A DNA stretch of 62,738 nucleotides from an uncultured bacterium (GTDB lineage Bacteria > Bacillota > Clostridia > Lachnospirales > Lachnospiraceae): contig CANDBT010000028.1 in the NCBI GenBank assembly GCA_947383005.1, forward strand, positions 1-62,738. Reading direction: 5' to 3'. Below, one piece after another: positions 26,484-36,844 of the stretch. Under the pieces are notes generated by a model. That model did not search any database and was not told the DNA's origin. It was given only the letters and a program-made list of their open reading frames with translations. Positions within the stretch are counted from its first letter, which is position 1, and every line of letters begins with the position of its first letter. A program made the translations under genes and the position numbers.

Positions 26484-27716
26484 TTAAAACCGACGTACCA
26501 GCAAAGTAGCATTATGACCACCAAATCCCAATGAATTGCTGATTGCACAATTTACTTCCATAGTTACGCCCTTTCCCTTTGTATAATCCAAATCACACTC
26601 CGGATCGTCAATAGCAAGTCCTGCTGTCCCATGAACAAACCCTTCCTGAATTGATTTCACGCAGGCAATAAACTCCACCCCTCCTGCAGCTCCCAATAAA
26701 TGGCCAATCATAGATTTTGTTGAATTAATCTTCACTTTTCTGGCATGATCGCCGAAAGCCAATTTAATTGCTTTCGTTTCAAACAAGTCGTTATGATGAG
26801 TACTTGTCCCATGGGCATTAATATAATCCACATCTTCCGGCTTCATACCTGCATCTGCAATAGCCAATTCCATAGCTTTAGCCGCGCCTGCTCCATCCTC
26901 TGCCGGAGAAGTAATATGATATGCGTCACTGGTAGCTCCATAGCCTGCAAGCTCTGCGTAAATCTTTGCCCCTCTTGCCTGAGCATGCTCTAAAGACTCC
27001 AAAATGACAATCCCCGCACCTTCTCCCATAATAAAACCATTTCTTTCTTTGTCAAAAGGAATAGAAGCCCTTAAAGGGTCGTCCGTTGTATTTAAGGCTG
27101 TCAAAGCCGTAAAACCAGCTACGCCAATGGGCGTGATGCTGGCTTCCGCACCTCCGGCCACCATCACATCTGCCTCTCCATACTGAATAGCACGAAAAGC
27201 CTCCCCAATACTTTGCGTTCCTGTAGCACAGGCGGTAACCACATTAATGCTTTTTCCCTTAAGGCCAAACTGAATTGATACATTTCCTGCCGCCATATTA
27301 CTGATCATCAGCGGCACCAGCAAGGGATTTACCCGGCCCGGCCCTTTTTCCAGAAGTTTTTTATATTCACGTTCAACGGACTGAAGACTGCCAATACCTG
27401 AGCCTACGCTTACTCCTATCCGGTAAGGATCTTCCTTTTCCATATCAATACCTGCATCATTCATTGCTTCCTTTGTAGCTACAACAGCAAACTGGCAAAA
27501 CTGCTCCATCCTTTTTGCTGTCTTTACATCCATATAATCTTTAGCATTAAAATCCTTAACCTGGGCCGCCAATTTAGCTTTATAGTCAGTAGTATCAAAA
27601 TAGGTAATCGGCCCAATACCTACCTTCATGCTTTTCAGTCCGTTCCAAAACTCCTCCACACTGTTGCCTATGGGGGTAATCGCTCCCAGACCCGTTACAA
27701 CCACTCTCTTACTCAT
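26484..27716 (-). CDS. fabF: 3-oxoacyl-[acyl-carrier-protein] synthase II
   Basis: The 410-residue condensing enzyme has the Cys-His-His triad: CATGTQSIG, NAHGTSTHHND and SMIGHLLGAAGG. The length and the closing NSLGFGGHNATL fit FabF. It elongates acyl-ACP with malonyl-ACP. Confidence 0.96.
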   Translation of the reverse strand: MSKRVVVTGLGAITPIGNSVEEFWNGLKSMKVGIGPITYFDTTDYKAKLAAQVKDFNAKDYMDVKTAKRMEQFCQFAVVATKEAMNDAGIDMEKEDPYRIGVSVGSGIGSLQSVEREYKKLLEKGPGRVNPLLVPLMISNMAAGNVSIQFGLKGKSINVVTACATGTQSIGEAFRAIQYGEADVMVAGGAEASITPIGVAGFTALTALNTTDDPLRASIPFDKERNGFIMGEGAGIVILESLEHAQARGAKIYAELAGYGATSDAYHITSPAEDGAGAAKAMELAIADAGMKPEDVDYINAHGTSTHHNDLFETKAIKLAFGDHARKVKINSTKSMIGHLLGAAGGVEFIACVKSIQEGFVHGTAGLAIDDPECDLDYTKGKGVTMEVNCAISNSLGFGGHNATLLVRRF

Positions 27717-27774
27717 ATTCTGTTCTCCTTACCTAAATCACGTAACCATTCATTCCATGATTCGTTGCTATATT

Positions 27775-28515
27775 TTACATTGCCATGCCGCCATCAATAC
27801 AAATTACCTGGCCGGTAATATATCCCGCTTCATCAGATGCCAAAAAAGCTACTGTGTTGGCAATATCTTTTGTCGAACCAAAATGTTTCATGGGTATCTG
27901 TTCTGTCGCGGCGGCTTTAACGGCTTCCGGCAAAACCTGTGTCATTTCCGTATCAATAAAACCTGGAGCAACTGCGTTAGATGTAATTCCACGGCTTGCC
28001 AATTCCCTGGCCACTGATTTAGTAAGACCGATAAGCCCTGCTTTAGATGCACAATAATTGGCCTGTCCTGCGTTTCCCATCACGCCGGAAACAGAAGATA
28101 CATTGATAATCCTTCCTGATTTTTGTTTTAACATCTGACGGGAAATATGCTTAATACAATTAAATGCCCCTTTTAAATTGGTATTCAATACTGCATCAAA
28201 ATCTTCCTCACTCATTTTCATCAAAAGATTATCCCGGGTAATTCCTGCATTGTTCACTAAAATATCAACCCGTCCGTACTGTTTTATCACATAAGCCATA
28301 AACTCAGCCGATTTATCAAAGTCAGAAACATTGCATTGTACTGCTTCTCCCTTACCGCCGGCTTCCTTGATTTGTTCCACTGTTTCTTCTGCTTTAGTCG
28401 CTGAACCGTTATAATTGACAATAACAGTCGCTCCTTTTTGAGCCAGAGTCAGAGCAATCTCTTTGCCAATCCCACGGCTGGCTCCAGTCACTACCGCGAT
28501 TTTGCCTGTCAACAT
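27775..28515 (-). CDS. fabG: 3-oxoacyl-[acyl-carrier-protein] reductase
   Basis: The 246-residue short-chain dehydrogenase has [13 protein letters not shown] (NADPH loop), NNAGIT, the catalytic serine in [10 protein letters not shown] and YCASK. IDGGMAM closes it. Its ATG overlaps the fabD stop by seven bases, so the two are coupled. Confidence 0.96.
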   Translation of the reverse strand: MLTGKIAVVTGASRGIGKEIALTLAQKGATVIVNYNGSATKAEETVEQIKEAGGKGEAVQCNVSDFDKSAEFMAYVIKQYGRVDILVNNAGITRDNLLMKMSEEDFDAVLNTNLKGAFNCIKHISRQMLKQKSGRIINVSSVSGVMGNAGQANYCASKAGLIGLTKSVARELASRGITSNAVAPGFIDTEMTQVLPEAVKAAATEQIPMKHFGSTKDIANTVAFLASDEAGYITGQVICIDGGMAM

Positions 28516-29441
28516 GCTTCTCCCTCCAATGCCTTAATTACTTTATCTACATCTTCCAATTTTTCTATATTTAAGACTTTGACCGTCTTGTTTATCTTCT
28601 TTATAAATCCAGCCAGAGTTTTGCCCGGCCCGATTTCAATAAATTTATCCACTCCCTGAGCAATCATGGTTTCCACACTTTGCTGCCAGCGAACAGATGA
28701 AAATACCTGTTTTGTCAGCAACGGCTTTACCTGCTCTTTATCAGTCACATATTCCGCTGTTACATTAGCCACATAAGGTATTACGGGAATATGTACCTCC
28801 ACATTTTCCAAAACCTTACTCAACTTTTCCCCTGCTCCCGTTAGCATCCGAGAATGGAAGGGGCCACTCACATTCAAAAGTATTGTCCTTTTTGCTCCAG
28901 CCTCTTTCAGCTTTTCACAAGCCTCTTTTACCGCCTCTGTTTTTCCGGAAATCACAATCTGCCCCGGACAATTGTAATTAGCAATCTGTACACCTTCCAT
29001 ATCTGCAATTACCGCTTCTATAGCGGCTGCATCCATAGCCAGAACTGCCGCCATGGCTCCCTGCCCTACAGGAACCTCCTCCTGCATAAGGATACCTCTT
29101 TGGCGCACGGTGAAAATGGCATCTGCTTCACTGATGACTCCGGCCGCATATAAAGCACAATATTCTCCCAGGCTCAATCCTGCCGTCACATCTGGCTTAA
29201 TTCCTTTTTCCTCAAGCACTTTAGTCATAGCTATGCTTGTAGTTACCATAGCAGCCTGAGTATACTCCGTAATATCCAGACGATCATTTTTCTCAAAACA
29301 TAATTCCGGGACAGAAAAACCCAACAGTTTGCTGGCTAAATCAAATACTTGTTTTCCTGATTCTGTTTGTTCATAAAAATCCTGGCCCATACCGCAGACC
29401 TGCGCTCCCTGCCCCGGATAAATAAATGCAATTTTGCTCAT
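28509..29441 (-). CDS. fabD: Malonyl-CoA:ACP transacylase
   Basis: The 310-residue protein has YPGQGAQ, the nucleophile in [18 protein letters not shown] and the later catalytic histidine in VSGPFHSRM. These define FabD. AAAGGAG precedes the ATG. Confidence 0.96.
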   Translation of the reverse strand: MSKIAFIYPGQGAQVCGMGQDFYEQTESGKQVFDLASKLLGFSVPELCFEKNDRLDITEYTQAAMVTTSIAMTKVLEEKGIKPDVTAGLSLGEYCALYAAGVISEADAIFTVRQRGILMQEEVPVGQGAMAAVLAMDAAAIEAVIADMEGVQIANYNCPGQIVISGKTEAVKEACEKLKEAGAKRTILLNVSGPFHSRMLTGAGEKLSKVLENVEVHIPVIPYVANVTAEYVTDKEQVKPLLTKQVFSSVRWQQSVETMIAQGVDKFIEIGPGKTLAGFIKKINKTVKVLNIEKLEDVDKVIKALEGEAC

Positions 29442-29467
29442 TTAACATACTCCTTTTTGGATAATTG

Positions 29468-30394
29468 TTAATTTCTTCCCAGCAGCTTTTCTGCCTGTGC
29501 CATCATTTCTTCTATCATTTCCTGACAAGTCTGTTCCTTGTTTACCATACCTGCAATCTGCCCTGCCATCACCGTACCCATAGTCACATCTCCGTCTTGT
29601 ACCGCTTTTCGCAAGGCGCCTAATGTTAAATATTCTAATTCTTCAAAACTCTTTCCTTCGTTTTCCAACTTGACATATTCTCTTGTCATTTGATTTCTCA
29701 GACACCGTACCGGATGACCATGGCTTCTTCCTGTTACTGTCGAATCAATATCCTTTGCCTTAAGAACTCTGTCTTTGTAATTTTGATGAATCACACATTC
29801 TTTTGCTACCAAAAAACGAGTTCCCATCTGCACAGCCTCAGCACCTAACATAAAAGCCGCAGCGATTCCTCTGCCGTCACCAATTCCTCCGGCAGCAATT
29901 ACAGGAATTGATAAGGCATCCGCCACCTGAGGCACCAAAGTCATAGTTGTAGCCTCACCGATATGGCCGCCGGATTCTGTCCCTTCTGCTACCACCGCGT
30001 CTGCGCCGTACTTTTCCATGCGTTTGGCCAATGCAACAGAAGCCACCACGGGAATTACCCGAATACCGGCACTTTTCCACAAATCCATGTATTTTTCCGG
30101 ATTTCCGGCTCCGGTAGTCACCACCTTAACGCCTTCCTCCACAACCACTTTCGCCACATCATCCGCATATGGACTCATCAACATGACATTAACACCAAAA
30201 GGCTTGTTCGTCACTTCTTTTACTTTATGGATATAATCGCGAACTACTTCTCCTGGTGCGTTGGCGCCGCCGATTAATCCCAGACCACCGGCTTCGGAAA
30301 CAGCCGCTGCCAGATGATTTTCCGCCACCCAAGCCATGCCACCTTGGACAATCGGGTATTTAATCCCTAATAATTCTGTAATTCTTGTCTTCAT
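29468..30394 (-). CDS. fabK: Enoyl-[acyl-carrier-protein] reductase II (FMN)
   Basis: The 308-residue TIM-barrel flavoprotein has PIVQGGMAWVAEN, GVNVMLMSP, AEGTESGGHIGE and PVIAAGGIGDGRG. It lacks the cysteine-rich tail of the NMO-like paralogue at the end of the operon. It performs the last step of each elongation cycle in place of FabI, as in streptococci and many Clostridia, and so would be insensitive to triclosan. Start: GGAGG five bases before ATG; the TTG four codons earlier overlaps that site. Confidence 0.93.
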   Translation of the reverse strand: MKTRITELLGIKYPIVQGGMAWVAENHLAAAVSEAGGLGLIGGANAPGEVVRDYIHKVKEVTNKPFGVNVMLMSPYADDVAKVVVEEGVKVVTTGAGNPEKYMDLWKSAGIRVIPVVASVALAKRMEKYGADAVVAEGTESGGHIGEATTMTLVPQVADALSIPVIAAGGIGDGRGIAAAFMLGAEAVQMGTRFLVAKECVIHQNYKDRVLKAKDIDSTVTGRSHGHPVRCLRNQMTREYVKLENEGKSFEELEYLTLGALRKAVQDGDVTMGTVMAGQIAGMVNKEQTCQEMIEEMMAQAEKLLGRN

Positions 30395-30455
30395 TCTTTC
30401 CTCCAACTGCGCATTTAAACGAGTTTATTTTTATAAAGTTGCTTTTGGCAGGCGT

Positions 30456-30489
30456 AAAAGGTGCAGGGCCTTAGGCCTCTACACCTTTT
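30456..30489 (-). terminator. Hairpin spanning the acpP stop codon
   Basis: AAAAGGTG (30456-30463) pairs with CACCTTTT (30482-30489), with an inner GGCC/GGCC-type pairing. On the minus strand the helix begins in the last codons of acpP and is followed by a short TTTT run. It could act as a partial terminator that makes more acpP than fabK transcript, or protect the acpP 3' end. Confidence 0.55.
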
Positions 30490-30704
30490 TCCTTCAGGTA
30501 ATTCATCACATCGCCGACAGTCAACAGATTTTGTAAATCCTCTGAAGGAATATCGATGGAATATTCGTCTTCCAAAGCCATTACCAGTTCAAACAAGTCC
30601 AAAGAATCGGCGCCTAAATCTTCCTTGAAAGAAGAAGACTCTGTAATGGTATCCGCATCCACACTCAATTGCTCCGCAATGATTTCTGTAATTTTTTCCA
30701 ACAT
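30471..30704 (-). CDS. acpP: Acyl carrier protein
   Basis: The 77-residue acidic protein has the phosphopantetheine serine in GADSLDLFELVM near residue 36. AAAGGAG precedes the ATG. It is the second gene of the operon, after fabH. A hairpin overlaps its stop codon. Confidence 0.96.
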   Translation of the reverse strand: MLEKITEIIAEQLSVDADTITESSSFKEDLGADSLDLFELVMALEDEYSIDIPSEDLQNLLTVGDVMNYLKEKGVEA

Positions 30705-30812
30705 GATTTTTTCTCCTTTTTTTAATAATTTTATATTTGGAGGATGGCCGCAAAAACAGCCATCCTAAACCACCTTAAACCATTTTGTCCTTCTTGAACT
30801 AATACGATTTTA

Positions 30813-31775
30813 TTACCATTCCATCAACGCCGCGCCCCAAGTCATCCCTGCGCCAAAACCGGCCAAAACCAACTTATCTCCTCGTTTAAGTTTTCCTTCT
30901 TGGTTTAATTCATCTAAAAGAATCGGGACAGACGCTGCCGAAGTATTGCCATACTTATCCATATTCATGGGAAATTTATCGATAGGCTGATGTAACCTTT
31001 TTGCTGCTGCTTCCACAATACGAAAATTCGCCTGATGTAAAATAAAATATTTTATTTCCTCAATATTGATACCGCTTTCATCAAGTATCTGCGTAACACA
31101 TTCCGGAACTTTTTTAACCGCAAATTTAAAAACTTCCTGTCCGTTCATCTGCAAATACCCCAACTCCGGCGTCTTCCCATTAAGAAAATTCCCTCCTGTC
31201 CTGGCTACACAAGACAATATTGAACCTTTCATCCCATCAGACCCCATAACCATATGCTTTATTCCTGTTTCAGACGCCTGAATAACCGCAGCGCCGGCTC
31301 CATCGCCAAACAGAACGCATGTTCCCCTGTCGCTCCAATCCACAATTTTGCTGAGGTGGTCTGATCCAATAACCAGAGCTGTCCGGTAAACTCCGGTTTG
31401 AATAAAAGCATTCACCACATTAAGACCAAATAAAAATCCTGAACAGGCAGCAACAAGATCAAATGCTACTGCTTTATCTGCTCCCAATTCTGCCTGTACC
31501 TGACAAGCTCCTGCCGGGCAACAGTTATCTGCCGTAGTCGTAGCCAATACAATCACATCAATCTCTGATACTTCCACTCCGGCATTATCAATTGCCCGCC
31601 GGGCAGCCTTCACAGCCATATCCGTAGTCCCCTCATCCACGGCAATCCGTCGCTCGCGTATGCCGGTCCGACTGGCTATCCATTCATCACTTGTATCTAC
31701 AATTTTTGCCAAATCGTCGTTTGTTACCACCTGTGCCGGTGCATAAGAACCGGTTCCTATGATTTTACTCGTCAT
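30813..31775 (-). CDS. fabH: 3-oxoacyl-[acyl-carrier-protein] synthase III
   Basis: The 320-residue initiating condensing enzyme has the triad cysteine in VAACSGFLFG, histidine in LHQANFRI and asparagine in YGNTSAASVP. It begins MTSKIIGTGSY with GGAAG seven bases upstream. An open frame extends 21 codons further but contains no ribosome site. It is the first gene of the fatty-acid operon and lies behind the promoter and FabT-type site at 31913-31967. Confidence 0.95.
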   Translation of the reverse strand: MTSKIIGTGSYAPAQVVTNDDLAKIVDTSDEWIASRTGIRERRIAVDEGTTDMAVKAARRAIDNAGVEVSEIDVIVLATTTADNCCPAGACQVQAELGADKAVAFDLVAACSGFLFGLNVVNAFIQTGVYRTALVIGSDHLSKIVDWSDRGTCVLFGDGAGAAVIQASETGIKHMVMGSDGMKGSILSCVARTGGNFLNGKTPELGYLQMNGQEVFKFAVKKVPECVTQILDESGINIEEIKYFILHQANFRIVEAAAKRLHQPIDKFPMNMDKYGNTSAASVPILLDELNQEGKLKRGDKLVLAGFGAGMTWGAALMEW

Positions 31776-31912
31776 AATTTGCTTCCTGTCCCGTTTATTT
31801 CTGAAGATTTTTAATCCCTGAATTCTTTTTCTTATCAAAGCCTTCGCAGATTTCTTCAGATGATTATGCCTGTTTGATTATTATTTGCTGTTTTAGTTTT
31901 ATTTTCAAATGT

Positions 31913-31925
31913 TTTGAATTTCAAA
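31913..31925. promoter_or_regulatory. Candidate FabT operator
   Basis: TTTGAATTTCAAA is a perfect 6+1+6 palindrome. On the minus strand it reads AGTTTGAAATTCAAAAC, close to the FabT consensus known from streptococci and lactococci. It lies 13 bases downstream of the -10 box of the fabH promoter, where a bound repressor would block transcription. A looser TTTGATTATTATTT half-site lies at 31873-31886. Confidence 0.7.
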
Positions 31926-31938
31926 CTATTTTACCAGT

Positions 31939-31967
31939 ATTTTATATAAGAAACGAATATTTGTCAA
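31939..31967 (-). promoter_or_regulatory. Promoter of the fab operon
   Basis: On the minus strand a perfect TTGACA (31962-31967), 17 bases, then TAAAAT (31939-31944). The rest of the 346-bp gap up to the ROK gene is AT-rich; I saw no further gene in it. Confidence 0.8.
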
Positions 31968-32121
31968 TAACTATTTTCCATAAAAATAATTCATGGTATA
32001 CTGTATGATAAAAGGCACAGCTTTTCGTGCCATAAATCGATTATAGGAAGCTGATTTTGTTTCCTATAATATAAATAGCCCGATAAAGAAAAAATTTTTT
32101 AAAAGGAAGGGGTAATCTTTT

Positions 32122-33045
32122 ATGAAATACATGGTTTTTGATGTTGGCGGAACAGATATTAAATATTCAGTCATGGATGAATCTCTTTATCGCTATAAAG
32201 AAAATACGATTCCTACTCCGCAAACCAATTTTAAGGATTTTTTAACTACTCTGAATAATATCTATATTCCGTACAAAAACGAAGTTGCCGGAATTGCTAT
32301 AAGCCTTCCCGGGTTTATTGACAGCGAAAAAGGCAGATGTAATGGAGGAGGAGCTTTACTTTATAATCAACGGCAGGATATCGGACCACAATTAGAATCC
32401 CTATGTGGCTGTCCCGTCCATTTGGAAAACGATGGTAAAAGCGCTGCTATGGCTGAATTGTGGAAAGGGTCTTTAAAAGACTGCCAGAACGCTTGTGTAT
32501 TTTTAATGGGAACCGGCGTAGGCGGAGGATTAATTATTGACGGAAAAATGGTTAAAGGTCCTCATTTTACCGCAGGAGAATTCAGTTTTTTGTTTACGGA
32601 ATCCTCCCAATGGGAAGATATGGAATTTACTATGGCCAGGCAATGCAGTACCACCGCTTTACTATCTTTTTATAAAAAATACAAAGAACTTCCCGAAAAA
32701 ACAGAAATCAACGGAAAACAGTTTTTTGAAGCTTTTTATTCTGGAGATGAAGCAGCAAAACAGGCACTGTCTGTTTTTTGTCAAAAAGTCGCTATTCAAA
32801 TATATAATCTTACGGCTCTTTTAGATTTGGAAAAAATCGCTATCGGAGGCGGTATCAGCCGTCAGCCGATATTAATTGAAATGATTGATCATGCTGTGGA
32901 AGAAATATACGAAAAATCACCCACCCGTGCATTTGGGGTCAGTTTATCCCGACCAAAAATTGTTCCCTGTTATTTCAGCAGCGAAGCCAACCAAGTAGGC
33001 GCCTTATACAGCTATATGCAGGCAAAATCTTTATTAAAAGATTAA
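32122..33045 (+). CDS. ROK family protein, putative sugar kinase without zinc motif
   Basis: The 307-residue protein has the ROK ATP-phosphate loop FDVGGTDIKYS, the sugar-site ENDGKSAAMAELW with its catalytic aspartate, GTGVGGGLIIDG, and GEFSF where family members have GEIGH. The usual zinc motif (CxCGxxGCxE) is absent; that stretch is short and has no cysteine pair. It could still be a glucokinase or ManNAc kinase. It has AAGGAAGGGG upstream and stands alone between two long gaps. Confidence 0.8.
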   Translation: MKYMVFDVGGTDIKYSVMDESLYRYKENTIPTPQTNFKDFLTTLNNIYIPYKNEVAGIAISLPGFIDSEKGRCNGGGALLYNQRQDIGPQLESLCGCPVHLENDGKSAAMAELWKGSLKDCQNACVFLMGTGVGGGLIIDGKMVKGPHFTAGEFSFLFTESSQWEDMEFTMARQCSTTALLSFYKKYKELPEKTEINGKQFFEAFYSGDEAAKQALSVFCQKVAIQIYNLTALLDLEKIAIGGGISRQPILIEMIDHAVEEIYEKSPTRAFGVSLSRPKIVPCYFSSEANQVGALYSYMQAKSLLKD

Positions 33046-33073
33046 TTGATCACCATTATTTCCACACAAAAAA

Positions 33074-33137
33074 TTCCCTGGTATATGGATAAAAACTTCT
33101 TTTTACAGAAAAGAAGATATCAAAATATACCAGGGAA
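33074..33137. terminator. Bidirectional terminator between the ROK gene and gdhA
   Basis: A perfect 13-bp outer stem (33074-33086 with 33125-33137) encloses a second CTTCTTTT/AAAAGAAG hairpin. It lies between the convergent genes. Confidence 0.75.
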
Positions 33138-33143
33138 ACTTAT

Positions 33144-34517
<1,374 letters not shown>

Positions 34518-34589
34518 TCAAATATATCTTAACGATTATAACAATTTAACAAGTTAAAGTCAAGAAGTATAAAATTTTCACTAAAAAAA

Positions 34590-36227
34590 TCAATTATCTT
34601 CTGCTTGTTTCTCAGATACGGAAAATACAAATCTCTTTCTTGCCATCTCATCGTTTGCCAAATATTCATCATAAGTTGTAATTTTATCAATCAATTGCCC
34701 ATTGACAATTTCCATAATCCGATTAGCAGTAGTCTGAACAATCTGATGATCACGAGATGAAAAAATCAATACTCCGGGAAATTTTACTAAACCGGTATTT
34801 AGAGCTGTAATTGCCTCCATATCCAGATGATCGGTAGGTTCATCCAACATCAGCACATTAGCGCCGGAAATCATCAATTTAGAAAGCATGCAGCGAACTT
34901 TCTCTCCACCAGAAAGCACTTTAACCTTTTTTACTCCGTCTTCTCCGGCAAATAACATTCTGCCCAGAAATCCACGTACATACGTCACATCTTTTTCTAT
35001 GGAATATTGAGTCAGCCATTCTACAATTGTATCATCGTTATCAAATTCTCCGCTATTATCCTTGGGAAAATAAGATTGAGTGGTGGTCAGCCCCCATTTA
35101 TAGGTTCCTTCGTCCGGTTCCATTTCACCAGCAAGGATTTTAAAGAGAATTGTTTTTGCCTGTTCATTAGGACCTACCAAAGCCACTTTATCTTCCCGCC
35201 CTAAAGTAAAAGTCAGATTATCAAGAATTTTTACTCCGTCAATCGTTTTGGATAAATTCTGTACGGATAATACTTCATTGCCAATTTCCCGGAATGGACG
35301 AAAATCGATATATGGATATTTTCTGCTGGAAGGCTTAATATCATCCAACTCAATCTTTTCCAATGCTCTTTTTCTTGAAGTAGCTTGTTTTGACTTGGAA
35401 GCATTGGCAGAGAAACGCTGAATAAATTCCTGCAGCTCTTTAATTTTTTCTTCTTTTTTCCGGTTAGCTTCTTTCATCTGCTTAATCATCAATTGGCTGG
35501 ACTCATACCAAAAGTCATAATTCCCCGCATATAGCTGGATTTTCCCATAATCAATATCAGCAATATTTGTACAAACTTTATTGAGAAAATAACGGTCATG
35601 AGACACCACGATTACCGTATTCTGAAAATTAATCAAAAATTCCTCCAGCCATGCGATAGCGTCCAAATCCAAATGGTTAGTAGGTTCATCTAAAAGCAAT
35701 ATATCCGGATTTCCAAACAAAGCCTGAGCTAACAAAACTTTGACTTTTAGCGCGCCGGTTAAATCTTTCATTAAGGTATAATGATATTCCGTATCTACAC
35801 CTAAACCATTCAGCAAATTGGCAGCATCTGATTCAGATTCCCATCCATTCATTTCGGCAAATTCGGCTTCTAATTCTGCAGCCTTAATTCCATCTTCATC
35901 AGAAAAATCTTCTTTCATATAAATAGCATCTTTTTCCTTCATTACCTGATAAAGACGCGGATTTCCCATAATTACCGTATCCAATACCTGATACTCATCA
36001 TATTTATAATGGTCTTGCTGTAAAAAAGATAAACGTTGCCCGGGGCTAATCACTACATCTCCATTAGTAGGTTCTAATTGTCCGGATAAAATACGTAAAA
36101 AAGTAGATTTTCCAGCGCCGTTGGCGCCTATTAAACCATAACAATTTCCTTCGGTAAATTTGATATTGACATCTTCAAATAAGGCCTTTTTGCCCACTCT
36201 TAATGTAACATTATTTGCACTAATCAT
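34590..36227 (-). CDS. ABC-F family ATPase, YbiT/YkpA-like
   Basis: The 545-residue protein has two ATP-binding cassettes and no membrane part, as in ABC-F ribosome-associated factors. Cassette 1: GANGAGKS Walker A, LLDEPTNHLD. Cassette 2: the Walker A is degenerate (GPNEQAKT; alanine replaces the glycine before lysine), while LSGGEKVR and LDEPTDHLD are intact. The linker helix region (about residues 235-290) is rich in K and E. FPKDNSGEF and the C-terminus resemble YkpA/YbiT types. Its substrate step on the ribosome is unknown. Promoter at 36292-36319. Confidence 0.85.
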   Translation of the reverse strand: MISANNVTLRVGKKALFEDVNIKFTEGNCYGLIGANGAGKSTFLRILSGQLEPTNGDVVISPGQRLSFLQQDHYKYDEYQVLDTVIMGNPRLYQVMKEKDAIYMKEDFSDEDGIKAAELEAEFAEMNGWESESDAANLLNGLGVDTEYHYTLMKDLTGALKVKVLLAQALFGNPDILLLDEPTNHLDLDAIAWLEEFLINFQNTVIVVSHDRYFLNKVCTNIADIDYGKIQLYAGNYDFWYESSQLMIKQMKEANRKKEEKIKELQEFIQRFSANASKSKQATSRKRALEKIELDDIKPSSRKYPYIDFRPFREIGNEVLSVQNLSKTIDGVKILDNLTFTLGREDKVALVGPNEQAKTILFKILAGEMEPDEGTYKWGLTTTQSYFPKDNSGEFDNDDTIVEWLTQYSIEKDVTYVRGFLGRMLFAGEDGVKKVKVLSGGEKVRCMLSKLMISGANVLMLDEPTDHLDMEAITALNTGLVKFPGVLIFSSRDHQIVQTTANRIMEIVNGQLIDKITTYDEYLANDEMARKRFVFSVSEKQAEDN

Positions 36228-36291
36228 GTTTGACCCCTTAATCTTTTATTTTCTAAATTCAAATACCTACATTAGTGTACCGACATGTTCT

Positions 36292-36319
36292 ATTATACAT
36301 AAAACCCTCAATTTTTCAA
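36292..36319 (-). promoter_or_regulatory. Promoter of the ABC-F gene
   Basis: On the minus strand TTGAAA (36314-36319), 16 bases, then a perfect TATAAT (36292-36297), about 60 bases before the ATG. Confidence 0.7.
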
Positions 36320-36378
36320 GAGAAATCAATAGACTCTTCGGCTTGACCAGAGTCCGTAGTAACATTTTCCAACTTTGT

Positions 36379-36455
36379 CCATATAATACATTATATGGGA
36401 AACTCATAAAGACAAAAGCAATTCATAAAATTTTATCTATTGCTCTTCCCATATA
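36379..36455. repeat. Nested foldback with three mutually exclusive pairing arms
   Basis: TATATGGGAA (36392-36401) pairs with TTCCCATATA (36446-36455). Inside, AGCAAT/ATTGCT flank a 12-bp palindrome ATAAAATTTTAT (36425-36436). CCATATAA (36379-36386) can also pair with TTATATGG (36391-36398), so the middle arm has two competing partners. It lies between the XRE terminator and the ABC-F promoter. No riboswitch class was recognised. Confidence 0.6.
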
Positions 36456-36535
36456 GGGTATCGTTTCCATAAAAATAACTGAATACAATATTGCTTGTGT
36501 TCCTCCAAAATATGAGCGTGAAAACAACAAGAAAA

Positions 36536-36567
36536 AACGCCAAACTGTACTCCCTCAGTCTGGCGTT
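36536..36567 (-). terminator. Terminator of the XRE gene
   Basis: An 11-bp stem (36536-36546 with 36557-36567, one wobble or mismatch), followed on the minus strand by TTTTTT. Confidence 0.8.
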
Positions 36568-36588
36568 TAGATACCATCGATTTACTGT

Positions 36589-36828
36589 TTATTCATCCGG
36601 ATCTAATTCATCAAATAATTCCGAATCATAGAATTCTCGAATTGTCACACCTAATCCGTCTGCAATCTTATTAATATTAACGATACCTGGATTTTTGCTT
36701 TTACCACTTAGTATACTTTTATATGTTGATGATGGCATACCCGCTCTATAGCTTACAGAATATCCGCTTAAATTCTTCTTTTGACACAACTCAGTAATCC
36801 GAAAACTGGTTGCCTCACGTATGGTCAT
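36589..36828 (-). CDS. XRE-family transcriptional regulator, small
   Basis: The 79-residue protein is a single helix-turn-helix domain: TELCQKKNLSGYSVSYRAGMP then STYKSILSGKSKNPG, followed by the typical closing helix NINKIADGLGVTIREFYD. An acidic tail follows. AGGAGAGG lies before the ATG. A perfect 15-bp inverted repeat brackets its upstream region, which suggests self-regulation. It is next to two foldback elements but no toxin-like partner is visible. Confidence 0.85.
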   Translation of the reverse strand: MTIREATSFRITELCQKKNLSGYSVSYRAGMPSSTYKSILSGKSKNPGIVNINKIADGLGVTIREFYDSELFDELDPDE

Positions 36829-36844
36829 AATTATCCTCTCCTTT

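Noticed and set aside
36589-36828. XRE gene as the antitoxin of a toxin-antitoxin pair
   Set aside because: No small partner frame with a ribosome site is next to it; the neighbours are foldbacks and the ABC-F gene.
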